64,000 nt of DNA from Eikenella longinqua (GTDB lineage Bacteria > Pseudomonadota > Gammaproteobacteria > Burkholderiales > Neisseriaceae). Shown piece by piece: positions 42,750 to 50,929 of the stretch. The stretch is taken from contig NZ_LXSL01000009.1 of assembly GCF_001648355.1 (NCBI RefSeq), positions 33,804-97,803 on the forward strand, in the 5' to 3' direction. The position numbers and the translations under genes are program-made. Below the pieces are notes generated by a model. The model was not told the DNA's origin. It saw only the letters and a list, made by a program, of their open reading frames with translations, and did not search any database. Positions within the stretch are counted from its first letter, which is position 1. Every line of letters begins with the position of its first letter.

Positions 42750-45596
42750 ATGCTCGACAAATACAATCCCGCCGAACTCGAATCCAAACACTATCAAAAC
42801 TGGGAAGCGAAAGGCTATTTCCAGCCCGATATGGATTTGACCAAACCGTCTTTCTCCATCCAACTGCCGCCGCCCAACGTAACCGGCACGCTGCACATGG
42901 GCCATGCCTTCAACCAAACCATCATGGACGGTCTGACCCGCTACTACCGCATGAAAGGCTGCAATACCGCCTGGATTCCCGGTACCGACCACGCGGGCAT
43001 CGCCACGCAAATCGTAGTCGAGCGTCAGCTTGCCGCGCAAAACGTGTCCCGTCATGATTTGGGGCGCGAAAAATTCTTGGAAAAAGTGTGGGAATGGAAA
43101 GAAGTGTCCGGCGGCACGATTACGCAGCAGATGCGCCGTGTGGGCTGCTCCGCCGACTGGACGCGCGAGTATTTCACGATGGACGACGTGCGCGCCGAAA
43201 CCGTTACCGAAGTGTTTGTGAAACTGTTTGAGCAGGGCTTGATTTATCGCGGCAAACGCCTGGTGAACTGGGACCCGGTATTGGGTACGGCAGTGTCTGA
43301 TTTGGAAGTGGAAAGCGTGGAAGAACAAGGCTCTATGTGGCACATCCGCTATCCGCTGGCGGACAATCCCGCCGAAGCCGTCATCGTTGCCACCACCCGC
43401 CCCGAAACGCTGCTGGGCGACGTTGCCGTTGCCGTCAATCCCGAAGACGAACGTTATACTCACTTAATCGGCAAAGAACTAATCCTGCCGCTGACCGGCC
43501 GCACCATCCCCGTTATCGCCGACGAATACGTCGAAAAAGACTTCGGCACAGGCTGCGTAAAAATCACGCCCGCGCACGACTTCAACGACTACGAAGTCGG
43601 CAAACGCCACGACACGCACCTAATTAACGTGTTCGATTTGGAAGCCAAAGTGCTGGCAAACGCCGAAGTGTTCAATTTCAAAGGCGAAGCGCAACAAGGC
43701 TTTGCCCTGCCTGAACAATACGCAGGCTTGGACCGTTTTGCTGCGCGCAAACAAATGGTTGCCGATTTGCAGGAACAAGGCTACCTGAAAGAAATCAAAC
43801 CGCACACGCTGATGACGCCGAAAGGCGACCGCACAGGTTCGGTAATTGAGCCGATGCTGACCAGTCAATGGTTTGTCGCCATGTCCGCCACGCCCAACGG
43901 CGGCGAACCCGACAGCGTATTCAAAGGATTGAGCCTTGCCAACAAAGCCAAAAAAGCCGTCGATAGCGGCGCGGTGCGCTTTATCCCCGAAAACTGGGTC
44001 AATACCTACAACCAATGGATGAACAACATCCAAGACTGGTGTATCTCGCGCCAACTGTGGTGGGGGCATCAAATCCCCGCATGGTACGACGAAGAGGGCA
44101 ACTGCTACGTCGCCCGCAATCAGGCGGAAGCCGAAAAACAGGCAGGCAAAACCGGTTTGACCCGCGAAGAAGACGTATTGGACACATGGTTCTCCTCCGC
44201 GCTCGTGCCGTTCTCCACGCTCGGCTGGAAAGACGGCGAACCCGAAACCGACGAACTCAAAGCCTTCCTGCCGTCCAACGTCTTGGTAACCGGCTACGAA
44301 ATCATCTTCTTCTGGGTGGCGCGCATGATTATGATGACCACCCACTTCACCGGCAAAGTGCCGTTTAAAGACGTCTATATCCACGGCATCGTGCGCGACC
44401 ACGAAGGCAAAAAAATGTCCAAATCCGAAGGCAACGTCATCGACCCCGTGGATTTGATTGACGGCATCGATTTGGATAACTTGTTGATTAAACGGACAAC
44501 CGGATTACGCAAACCCGAAACCGCGCCGAAAGTGGAAGAAGCCACCAAAAAACTCTTCCCCGAAGGCATCCCCGGCATGGGTGCGGATGCCTTGCGCTTC
44601 ACCATGGCGAGCTATGCCAGCTTGGGCCGCAGCGTAAACTTCGACTTCAAACGCGCCGAAGGCTACCGCAACTTCTGCAACAAAATCTGGAACGCCACCA
44701 ACTTCGTCTTGATGAACACCGAAAACCAAGACTGCGGCTACGGCGCAACCGCCACCGAGCCGCGCGGCTATTCCTTCCCCGATATGTGGATAATAGGTCG
44801 TCTGAATCAGACCATCGAGCAAGTAACGCAAGCATACGAAACCTACCGCTTTGATTTAGCAGCGGAAACCATGTACAGCTTCGTGTGGAACGACTATTGC
44901 GACTGGTATTTGGAACTTGCCAAAGTGCAGCTCCAAACCGGCTGTGCCAGCCGCCAGCGCGCCACGCGCCATACCTTATTGCGCGTACTCGAAGCCGCCC
45001 TGCGCCTGCTGCATCCGATTATCCCGTTCATCACCGAAGAATTGTGGCAAACCGTCGCCCCCATGTGCGACGCCAAAACCGCCGACAGCATCATGCTCGC
45101 CCGCTTCCCCGAAGCCGACAGTGAAGCCGTCGTTCAGACGACCTTCGAGCAGATGAACGTGTTGCAGGAATTGATTGGCGCAGTCCGCAACCTGCGCGGC
45201 GAAATGGGTATCCAGCCCAACGTCAAAGCCCCGCTGTTTGTCGAAAGCGCGGACGATTTGGCGGACTACCTCAAATACCTGCCGATGATGACCCGACTGA
45301 CCAAAGCCAACCAAGTGGACAGGCTGCCTGAAAACGAAGACGCACCCGTCGCCGTCGTAAACGGCGCACGCCTGATGCTGAAAGTCGAAATCGACAAAGC
45401 CGCCGAAACCGCCCGCTTGGGCAAAGAAGCCGAGAAGCTGCAAAAAGCCCTCGACAAACTCAACGCCAAACTCTCCAAACCCGGCTACACCGAAAAAGCC
45501 CCCGCGCACTTGGTGGAAAAAGACAAAACCGATTTGGCGGAGTTGGAAGGGAAGATGGCCAAGCTGCAATCCCAATTGGAAAAGCTGAAAGAATAG
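42750..45596 (+). CDS. valS: Valyl-tRNA synthetase
   Basis: A 948-residue class I synthetase. The HIGH motif is PPPNVTGTLHMGHAFN near residue 40, the connective peptide editing domain spans ~200-340, and KMSKSEGNV is the KMSKS motif near residue 555. The C-terminal ~70 residues (EKLQKALDKLNAKLSKPGYTEKAPAHLVEKDK) form the tRNA-binding coiled coil. It carries uptake sequences of three dialects: eik (43778-43789), mucosa-type AGGTCGTCTGAA (44793-44804 and 45133-45144) and simonsiella-type (45321-45332). This argues that the gene was acquired or patched from another Neisseriaceae. Confidence 0.97.
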   Translation: MLDKYNPAELESKHYQNWEAKGYFQPDMDLTKPSFSIQLPPPNVTGTLHMGHAFNQTIMDGLTRYYRMKGCNTAWIPGTDHAGIATQIVVERQLAAQNVSRHDLGREKFLEKVWEWKEVSGGTITQQMRRVGCSADWTREYFTMDDVRAETVTEVFVKLFEQGLIYRGKRLVNWDPVLGTAVSDLEVESVEEQGSMWHIRYPLADNPAEAVIVATTRPETLLGDVAVAVNPEDERYTHLIGKELILPLTGRTIPVIADEYVEKDFGTGCVKITPAHDFNDYEVGKRHDTHLINVFDLEAKVLANAEVFNFKGEAQQGFALPEQYAGLDRFAARKQMVADLQEQGYLKEIKPHTLMTPKGDRTGSVIEPMLTSQWFVAMSATPNGGEPDSVFKGLSLANKAKKAVDSGAVRFIPENWVNTYNQWMNNIQDWCISRQLWWGHQIPAWYDEEGNCYVARNQAEAEKQAGKTGLTREEDVLDTWFSSALVPFSTLGWKDGEPETDELKAFLPSNVLVTGYEIIFFWVARMIMMTTHFTGKVPFKDVYIHGIVRDHEGKKMSKSEGNVIDPVDLIDGIDLDNLLIKRTTGLRKPETAPKVEEATKKLFPEGIPGMGADALRFTMASYASLGRSVNFDFKRAEGYRNFCNKIWNATNFVLMNTENQDCGYGATATEPRGYSFPDMWIIGRLNQTIEQVTQAYETYRFDLAAETMYSFVWNDYCDWYLELAKVQLQTGCASRQRATRHTLLRVLEAALRLLHPIIPFITEELWQTVAPMCDAKTADSIMLARFPEADSEAVVQTTFEQMNVLQELIGAVRNLRGEMGIQPNVKAPLFVESADDLADYLKYLPMMTRLTKANQVDRLPENEDAPVAVVNGARLMLKVEIDKAAETARLGKEAEKLQKALDKLNAKLSKPGYTEKAPAHLVEKDKTDLAELEGKMAKLQSQLEKLKE
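44793..44804. other. N. mucosa-dialect uptake sequence in valS
   Basis: AGGTCGTCTGAA, exact, in the codons for IGRLNQ. It is not the Eikenella form. Confidence 0.8.
45133..45144. other. Second N. mucosa-dialect uptake sequence in valS
   Basis: TTCAGACGACCT, the exact complement of AGGTCGTCTGAA, in codons VQTTF. It is about 340 bases from the first copy. Confidence 0.8.
45321..45332. other. Simonsiella-dialect uptake sequence in valS
   Basis: AGGCTGCCTGAA, exact, read in frame as RLPEN. Confidence 0.65.
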
Positions 45597-45611
45597 GCTC
45601 CCGCGCTTGAA

Positions 45612-45647
45612 TGAGGCTACCTGAAAAACAGTTTTCAGGTAACCTCT
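45612..45647. terminator. valS terminator (eikDUS pair)
   Basis: Direct copy at 45614-45625, inverse at 45634-45645 with one mismatch, short loop, 15 bases after the valS stop. Confidence 0.7.
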
Positions 45648-45665
45648 CTGTCTGCAAACAAAATC

Positions 45666-45908
45666 ATGTCCGACTTTATTGATTTACTTTTAATACTGTT
45701 AATGGCAGCCGTGCCCCTGCTGCACCTCTACACCTTCTTCACCGAAGCCCGCCACCTCAACAAATGGCAACCCTGGCAGATTATCGTTATGTTTGCCCTC
45801 ACCGGCACTTGGTTTATCTACTTCGTCAGCCGCACCGCGCGGATCAAGCTCGGCATCCAGCTGCTGCTGATTGCCGGCATCATCGCCCTCATTTTCCTTT
45901 CCCAATAA
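45666..45908 (+). CDS. Small three-helix membrane protein
   Basis: An 80-residue protein with three hydrophobic segments (IDLLLILLMAAVPLLHLYTFF, IIVMFALTGTWFIYFV, IQLLLIAGIIALIFL) and short polar loops (ARHLNKWQPWQ, SRTARIK). I do not recognise it. The orderly helix pattern and the surrounding terminators support a real gene. It may be co-transcribed with the arginase-family gene 77 bases downstream. Confidence 0.6.
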   Translation: MSDFIDLLLILLMAAVPLLHLYTFFTEARHLNKWQPWQIIVMFALTGTWFIYFVSRTARIKLGIQLLLIAGIIALIFLSQ

Positions 45909-45985
45909 CCCCTGCTTGGAAAAGGCTACCTGAAGCATGAACTTCAACGCAGCCTCAACAAAGCCAAATCCCAACTGGAGAACCC

Positions 45986-46849
45986 GTGAAAACCATCAGA
46001 CTACTCTACCCCGACCACCGTGCCGGCGGCTTGGACACCTATTATTTCGGCGCGAATTTGATGACCCACATCCTGCCCGACAACCCCAAGCAGCCCCTGT
46101 TCAAAGTGGACATCCCCGCGCCCGACGGCCAACCCCGCCCGCTTGCCGACGGCATTGCCGCCAAAGACGACGTGTTCGCAGGCGTGCGCGCGGCGGCGGA
46201 CATTCTCGACGCGCAACGTCCCGACAAAATCATCACCATCGGCGGCAACTGCATCGTTTCGCTCGCCCCGTTCGATTACCTGCACGGCGTGTATGCCGCG
46301 CGCGGCGAAAGCCTCGGCATCCTGTGGATAGACACCCACCCCGACGTTTCCATTCCCAAAGACGGCTATCCCAACGCCCACGCCATGATTTTGGGCGCAC
46401 TGCTGGGGCAGCCTGAAAACCCGCTCGCCGACCTGCGCCGCAACCCGCCGTTTGCCGCCAATCAGGTGCTCTATATCGGCTTGCAGGCACTGCACGACTA
46501 CCAAGCCCGCTATCTCGACAGCATCGGTGTGGACTACAAAATCCAAACCGAAACATTCGTGGACAACGCCGAAATCCAAGCCTTTATGGCGCGGTTCGAC
46601 CACGTTTTGGTGCATTTGGACATCGACGTGCTGGATGCGAAACGCTTCCATTCCACCTATTTCGCCAATCCCGAACTGGTCGGCGACGGCAGCGGCTCGG
46701 GCAGGATGACGCTGGCGGAATTGTCCGACATCCTGCAATTGATTTCGGAATACGGCGACAGCGTCGGCTTTACCGTCGCCGAATACCTGCCGTTCGACGA
46801 ACACAGGCTGCACGAAATGTTTCAAAAAGTGCGGATTCTGACCGAATAG
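45986..46849 (+). CDS. Arginase/agmatinase-family hydrolase
   Basis: A 287-residue ureohydrolase. The manganese-binding motifs are WIDTHPDVSIP (DxHxD) and HLDIDVLDAKRF (DxDxxD). The GGNHS motif is changed to GGNCIVS, with Cys in place of the metal-binding His, so either the metal site is altered or the substrate differs. Family members cleave arginine, agmatine, formiminoglutamate or guanidinobutyrate. No neighbouring gene identifies the substrate. A kingella-like uptake motif (GGGCAGCCTGAA at 46406-46417) lies in frame. Confidence 0.82.
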   Translation: MKTIRLLYPDHRAGGLDTYYFGANLMTHILPDNPKQPLFKVDIPAPDGQPRPLADGIAAKDDVFAGVRAAADILDAQRPDKIITIGGNCIVSLAPFDYLHGVYAARGESLGILWIDTHPDVSIPKDGYPNAHAMILGALLGQPENPLADLRRNPPFAANQVLYIGLQALHDYQARYLDSIGVDYKIQTETFVDNAEIQAFMARFDHVLVHLDIDVLDAKRFHSTYFANPELVGDGSGSGRMTLAELSDILQLISEYGDSVGFTVAEYLPFDEHRLHEMFQKVRILTE

Positions 46850-46862
46850 GCCCCCGCTTAGC

Positions 46863-46899
46863 AAAGGCTACCTGAAAAATGGTTTTCAGGTAGCCTTTT
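46863..46899. terminator. Inverted eikDUS terminator
   Basis: Copies at 46865-46876 and 46885-46896, eight bases apart, followed by TTTT, directly after the arginase-family stop. Confidence 0.8.
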
Positions 46900-47182
46900 G
46901 CCGTCAGCCCAAGCAACAAACCACACAAACCATGCTGATAGGTTTAGAATACCCGCAAGCCGGCTCCAAACCGGGCAGCGGCTAGGACTCCGCAGGCGGC
47001 AGATTGCGCCGCCCGCCGGAATCAAATAGAATGCTTGGTCTAGAGCTAAAGCCTCAATCCGGATTTCCAAAATAAACTTTTGCCAACAAGGCATTGGAAA
47101 TTCCACCGCTGTGCAAGCACGGCACATTGCCCGGCTTTTCTCCCATTATTTCAAGCTGCCCCGCGCAGCATTAAGGATCACC
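46900..47182. other. Gap before fabA, no gene recognised
   Basis: The 333 bases between the arginase-family gene and fabA hold the DUS terminator and then about 280 bases. They include a GC-rich potential hairpin near 46990-47020 (GCAGGCGGCAG and GCCGCCCGC), and I see no clear promoter or gene. An open frame upstream of fabA has no family sequence. Confidence 0.5.
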
Positions 47183-47707
47183 ATGAGCACTTTCGTTCCA
47201 CAAAACAGCTACACCAAAGAAGAACTCTTAGCCTGCGGGCGCGGCGAATTATTCGGCGAAGGCAACGCCCAGCTGCCGCTGCCCAATATGCTGATGATCG
47301 ACCGCATTGTGAACATCAACAGCACCGGCGGCAAATACGGCAAAGGCGAAATCATCGCCGAATTGGATATCCACCCCGATTTGTGGTTTTTCGGCTGCCA
47401 CTTCATCGGCGATCCGGTGATGCCCGGCTGCTTGGGCCTAGACGCCATGTGGCAGCTGGTGGGCTTCTTCCTGGGCTGGACCGGCGCCCCCGGCCGCGGC
47501 CGCGCCTTGGGCTGCGCCGAAGTGAAGTTCACCGGCCAAGTGCTGCCCAAACACAAAAAAATCACCTACCACATCCACATGAAGCGCGTGATGAACAGCA
47601 AACTGGTGCTGGGCATCGCCGATGCGGAAATGAGTGTGGACGGCCACAAGATTTACGAAGGAAACGGCCTGCGCGTGGGTTTGTTTACCAGCACAGACGA
47701 TTTCTAG
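47183..47707 (+). CDS. fabA: 3-hydroxydecanoyl-ACP dehydratase/isomerase
   Basis: A 174-residue hotdog enzyme that introduces the cis double bond in unsaturated fatty acid synthesis. The active-site motif is FFGCHFIGDPVMPGCLGLDAMWQ (His and Asp at the tunnel). The start is ATG 47183 with AAGGATCACC upstream. FabB follows at 47782, the usual fabA-fabB pair, with an eikDUS hairpin between them. Confidence 0.96.
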   Translation: MSTFVPQNSYTKEELLACGRGELFGEGNAQLPLPNMLMIDRIVNINSTGGKYGKGEIIAELDIHPDLWFFGCHFIGDPVMPGCLGLDAMWQLVGFFLGWTGAPGRGRALGCAEVKFTGQVLPKHKKITYHIHMKRVMNSKLVLGIADAEMSVDGHKIYEGNGLRVGLFTSTDDF

Positions 47708-47712
47708 CCCCA

Positions 47713-47757
47713 ATAGGCTACCTGAAAAGTTCAAGCAATATTTTTCAGGTAGCCTGA
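47713..47757. terminator. eikDUS hairpin between fabA and fabB
   Basis: Copies at 47715-47726 and 47744-47755 with a 17-base loop. It could attenuate fabB or separate the two genes. Confidence 0.5.
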
Positions 47758-47781
47758 TTTCCCCCAACGGAGTTCATCATT

Positions 47782-48993
47782 ATGAAACGAGTAGTCGTAA
47801 CCGGTATCGGCATCGTGTCCAGCCTGGGCAACAACTGCCGCGAAGTGCTCGAATCGCTGCGCCAGCTCAAGTCGGGCATCGCATTCGACGAAAGCTACCG
47901 CGAAATGGGCCTGCGCTCGCACGTGGCCGGCAACATCAATATCGACACCAAAGAGCACATCGACCGCAAAATCCTGCGCTTTATGGGCAACGCCGCGGCC
48001 TATGCCTATATCGCCATGAAAGAAGCGATTGCCCACGCCGGCCTTTCCGAAGAGCAGGTGTCGAACATCCGCACCGGCATCGTAACCGGCAGCGGCGGCG
48101 CCTCCCCTTCTTCGCAAGTGGAAGCCGCCGACACCCTGCGCGCCAGCGGCGTGAAACGCATCGGCCCCTACGGCGTAACCAAAACCATGGCCTCCACCGT
48201 GGCCGCCTGCCTGGCTACCCCGTTTAAAATCAAAGGCGTGAACTATTCCATCAGCTCCGCCTGCTCCACTTCCGCCCACTGCATCGGCCACGCCGCCGAG
48301 CTCATCCAGCTCGGTAAACAAGACATCGTGTTTGCCGGCGGCGGCGAAGAAGTATCTTGGCACATGAGCTCCCTGTTCGACGCCATGGGCGCGCTCTCCA
48401 GCAAATACAACGACACCCCGCAGCAGGCGAGCCGCGCCTACGATGCCGACCGCGACGGCTTCGTGATTTCCGGCGGCGGCAGCATCCTGGTGATGGAAGA
48501 ATACGAGCACGCCAAAGCCCGCGGCGCCAACATCCTGTGCGAGCTCACCGGCTACGGCGCCACCTCCGACGGCTACGACATGGTGCAGCCCTCCGGCGAA
48601 GGCGCCGTGCGCTGCATGCAGATGGCGCTTGCCCAACACGGCGGCAGCGTGGACTACATCAACGCCCACGGCACCTCCACCCCGGTGGGCGACACCAAAG
48701 AGCTCGGCGCCATCCGTGAAACCTTTGCCGGCAAAGAAGTGCCGCTCATCAGCTCCACCAAATCGCTTTCCGGCCACGCCTTAGGCGCAGCTGGCTCCAA
48801 TGAAGCGATTTATTCCATCCTGATGCTGCTCAACGATTTCGTGTGCGCCAGCGCCAATATCTTCCATTTGGACGAACAAGCCGCCGGCCTGCCGATTGTG
48901 CGCAAAAACATCAGCAAAAAGCTTAATGCCGTGATGTCGAACAGCTTCGGCTTCGGCGGCACCAACGCCACGCTGATTTTCAGCCGCGTTTAA
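47782..48993 (+). CDS. fabB: 3-oxoacyl-ACP synthase I
   Basis: A 403-residue condensing enzyme. The active-site Cys is in SSACSTSAHCIG (near residue 160). The two His are in NAHGTSTPVGDTKE and SLSGHALGAAGSNE, and SNSFGFGGTNA is the C-terminal loop. It elongates unsaturated acyl chains together with FabA. Full length. Confidence 0.96.
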   Translation: MKRVVVTGIGIVSSLGNNCREVLESLRQLKSGIAFDESYREMGLRSHVAGNINIDTKEHIDRKILRFMGNAAAYAYIAMKEAIAHAGLSEEQVSNIRTGIVTGSGGASPSSQVEAADTLRASGVKRIGPYGVTKTMASTVAACLATPFKIKGVNYSISSACSTSAHCIGHAAELIQLGKQDIVFAGGGEEVSWHMSSLFDAMGALSSKYNDTPQQASRAYDADRDGFVISGGGSILVMEEYEHAKARGANILCELTGYGATSDGYDMVQPSGEGAVRCMQMALAQHGGSVDYINAHGTSTPVGDTKELGAIRETFAGKEVPLISSTKSLSGHALGAAGSNEAIYSILMLLNDFVCASANIFHLDEQAAGLPIVRKNISKKLNAVMSNSFGFGGTNATLIFSRV

Positions 48994-49395
48994 AGGCTAC
49001 CTGAAATGTGAGCGTCAACGAAGTTCAAACAAACGGCTGAATCCTGCTGGATTTAGCCGTTTGTTTGCATAAATGGCAAAAGCCAGCGGCTGCCGGCAAA
49101 CCGACTTGACGCTGCCCATGTCAAACATTATCTTAATAACGATAGCCCGTTAAAAACAGACCGCTGCCGGGTATCGTCTGTTTCCATTCCGCCAAACCGT
49201 TGCGCCTTATCCAACAGCAGATTTGCCTAAGCGTATCAAAAAATTGATTTTCATCAAAACACACCATCGCCCGTATATTATGGATTTACAATATATAATA
49301 AACTGAAACAATATCCTGTTGTTAATAAGGGATTGACCCAAACCACAATAACAATTGTTGCAGTCATTTTAATCAGTATGAGGGAGGAGCCCGCT
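48994..49395. promoter_or_regulatory. Gap between fabB and farR with putative promoters
   Basis: A 402-base gap. It starts with an eikDUS and CAACGAAGTTCAAAC module. TTGACG (49106-49111) and TATCTT (49129-49134), 17 bases apart, form a good promoter candidate but 260 bases from the start. Closer to farR is an AT-rich stretch (49255-49335) with TATATTATGG and ACAATATATAATAAAC, which may bind the regulator. No gene is seen. Confidence 0.45.
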
Positions 49396-49842
49396 ATGAT
49401 CCACCATTCCAAACACTCATCTTTAAACATCGCGCTCATTCAGGCGCGCGAAGCCCTGATGACGCATTTTCGGCCGCTGCTCAACGAAATCGGCCTCACC
49501 GACCAGCAATGGCGCATCCTGCGCCTTTTGGCCGAAAACGGCACCATGGATTTCCAAGACCTCGCCCGCAGCGCCTGCATCCTGCGCCCCAGCCTCACCG
49601 GCATCCTCACCCGGCTGGAAAAAATGAAACTCGTAGTACGCCTGCGCCCGGCCAACGACCACCGCCGTGTGTTCCTTAAACTCACCGAGCAGGGCGAAAA
49701 CACCTACAACGATTTTGTCAGCCAAATCGATTCCTGCTACGACAATATCGAAAAACAGCTCTCCAAAGAAAAACTCGCCCAGCTGCACGAGCTCTTGCAC
49801 GAGCTGGCCAAAACCCATGTCGCCACCATGGCGCGCATGTAG
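49396..49842 (+). CDS. farR: MarR-family regulator, FarR/NadR type
   Basis: A 148-residue winged-helix protein. ALIQAREALMTHFRPLLNEIGLTDQQWRILRLLAENGTMDFQDLA and ACILRPSLTGILTRLEKMKLVVRLRPANDHRRVFLKLTEQGE are almost motif-for-motif the neisserial FarR (also called NadR), which responds to hydroxyphenylacetate-type ligands and represses efflux and adhesin genes. The start is ATG 49396 with GGGAGGAG. It is likely autoregulated through the AT-rich upstream gap; that is inference. Confidence 0.92.
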   Translation: MIHHSKHSSLNIALIQAREALMTHFRPLLNEIGLTDQQWRILRLLAENGTMDFQDLARSACILRPSLTGILTRLEKMKLVVRLRPANDHRRVFLKLTEQGENTYNDFVSQIDSCYDNIEKQLSKEKLAQLHELLHELAKTHVATMARM

Positions 49843-49859
49843 GCCTACAGCCAACGCCC

Positions 49860-49902
49860 AAAGGCTACCTGAAAACCCAATTCCGGTTTTCAGGTAGCCT
49901 CT
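49860..49902. terminator. farR terminator (eikDUS pair)
   Basis: Copies at 49862-49873 and 49889-49900 flank a 15-base loop. A further direct copy at 49969-49980 lies just before cdsA. Confidence 0.7.
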
Positions 49903-49991
49903 GTCTTTATCCGCAACGTATTTGGCCAATTGCCTATATAATGCCGCCGATTGCCCGCCTCACACAAAAGGCTACCTGAAAAAGGAACACC

Positions 49992-50789
49992 ATGCTCAAA
50001 CAACGAATCCTCACCGCCCTGGTTTTGCTGCCGCTGATGCTCGGCATGCTGTTTGCCGCCGGCCCCGGCCTGTGGGCATTGTTCACCGGCCTGATGGCGC
50101 TGCTGGCGCTGTGGGAATACAGCCGCTTGTGCGCCATGCCGGAAAGCATGCAGCGCCCTTATCTAGCCGGCACCGCGCTGTTTATGCTGATTGCCTGGAG
50201 CGGCGGCTGGCAGCTGCCGCCCGCGGCCTGGGCGGCCGTGCTCGTGTTCTGGCTGGCCGGCATGCCCGTCTGGCTGCATTTCAAATGGCGTTTGCAGGCC
50301 GATTGGAAAGGCATGGCCACCGGCTGGCTGCTGATGCTGCCCTTCTGGTTTGCCCTGCTCGAGCTGCGGCCAAACAGCCAATCCGCGCTGCACCTGTTGG
50401 CCGTGATGATGCTGGTGTGGCTCGCCGACGTGTTTGCCTATGTGTTCGGCCGGCTGTGGGGAAAACACAAGCTCGCCCCCGCCATCAGCCCCGGCAAAAG
50501 CTGGGAAGGCGTGGCCGGCGGGCTGCTAAGTGTGCTGCTGTATGCCAGCATCGCCCGCGCCGCCGGCTGGTTCGGCTTCCATCTTTCCTGGCCAAGCATG
50601 ATGCTCACCGCCACCGTGCTCACCTTCGTGGGCATTGGCGGCGACCTCTTGGAGAGCTGGTTTAAACGCGCCGCCGGCGTGAAAGACAGCAGCAATCTCC
50701 TGCCCGGCCACGGCGGCGTATTCGACCGCGTAGATTCGCTGCTGGCCGTGCTCAGCGTGTATGCCGCCATCAGCGCATTGTTCGGCTGA
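49992..50789 (+). CDS. cdsA: Phosphatidate cytidylyltransferase
   Basis: A 265-residue inner-membrane enzyme making CDP-diacylglycerol. About seven helices, and the signature SWFKRAAGVKDSSNLLPGHGGVFDRVD near the C-terminus. ISPGKSWEGVAGGLLS is the preceding conserved block. A TATATAAT lies near 49936-49943 and AAGGAAC precedes the ATG. Confidence 0.95.
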   Translation: MLKQRILTALVLLPLMLGMLFAAGPGLWALFTGLMALLALWEYSRLCAMPESMQRPYLAGTALFMLIAWSGGWQLPPAAWAAVLVFWLAGMPVWLHFKWRLQADWKGMATGWLLMLPFWFALLELRPNSQSALHLLAVMMLVWLADVFAYVFGRLWGKHKLAPAISPGKSWEGVAGGLLSVLLYASIARAAGWFGFHLSWPSMMLTATVLTFVGIGGDLLESWFKRAAGVKDSSNLLPGHGGVFDRVDSLLAVLSVYAAISALFG

Positions 50790-50806
50790 AGCTGTTCGAC
50801 AAGATT

Positions 50807-50852
50807 GGAGGCTACCTGAAAAATTTTTTCGCTAAGTTTTCAGGTAGCCCTT
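50807..50852. terminator. cdsA terminator (eikDUS pair)
   Basis: Direct copy at 50809-50820 and inverse at 50839-50850 (one mismatch), 20 bases after the stop. Confidence 0.65.
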
Positions 50853-50929
50853 TCTTTCCTTATGCTAAAATCCGCCCTCTTTCCCAATCCACGCCTCCGG
50901 CCGCGCGCCGGAAAAATTTCCCCCGTTAA

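Noticed and set aside
47111..47182. Extended fabA start
   Set aside because: The additional residues do not match FabA; ATG 47183 has a proper ribosome-binding site and family N-terminus.
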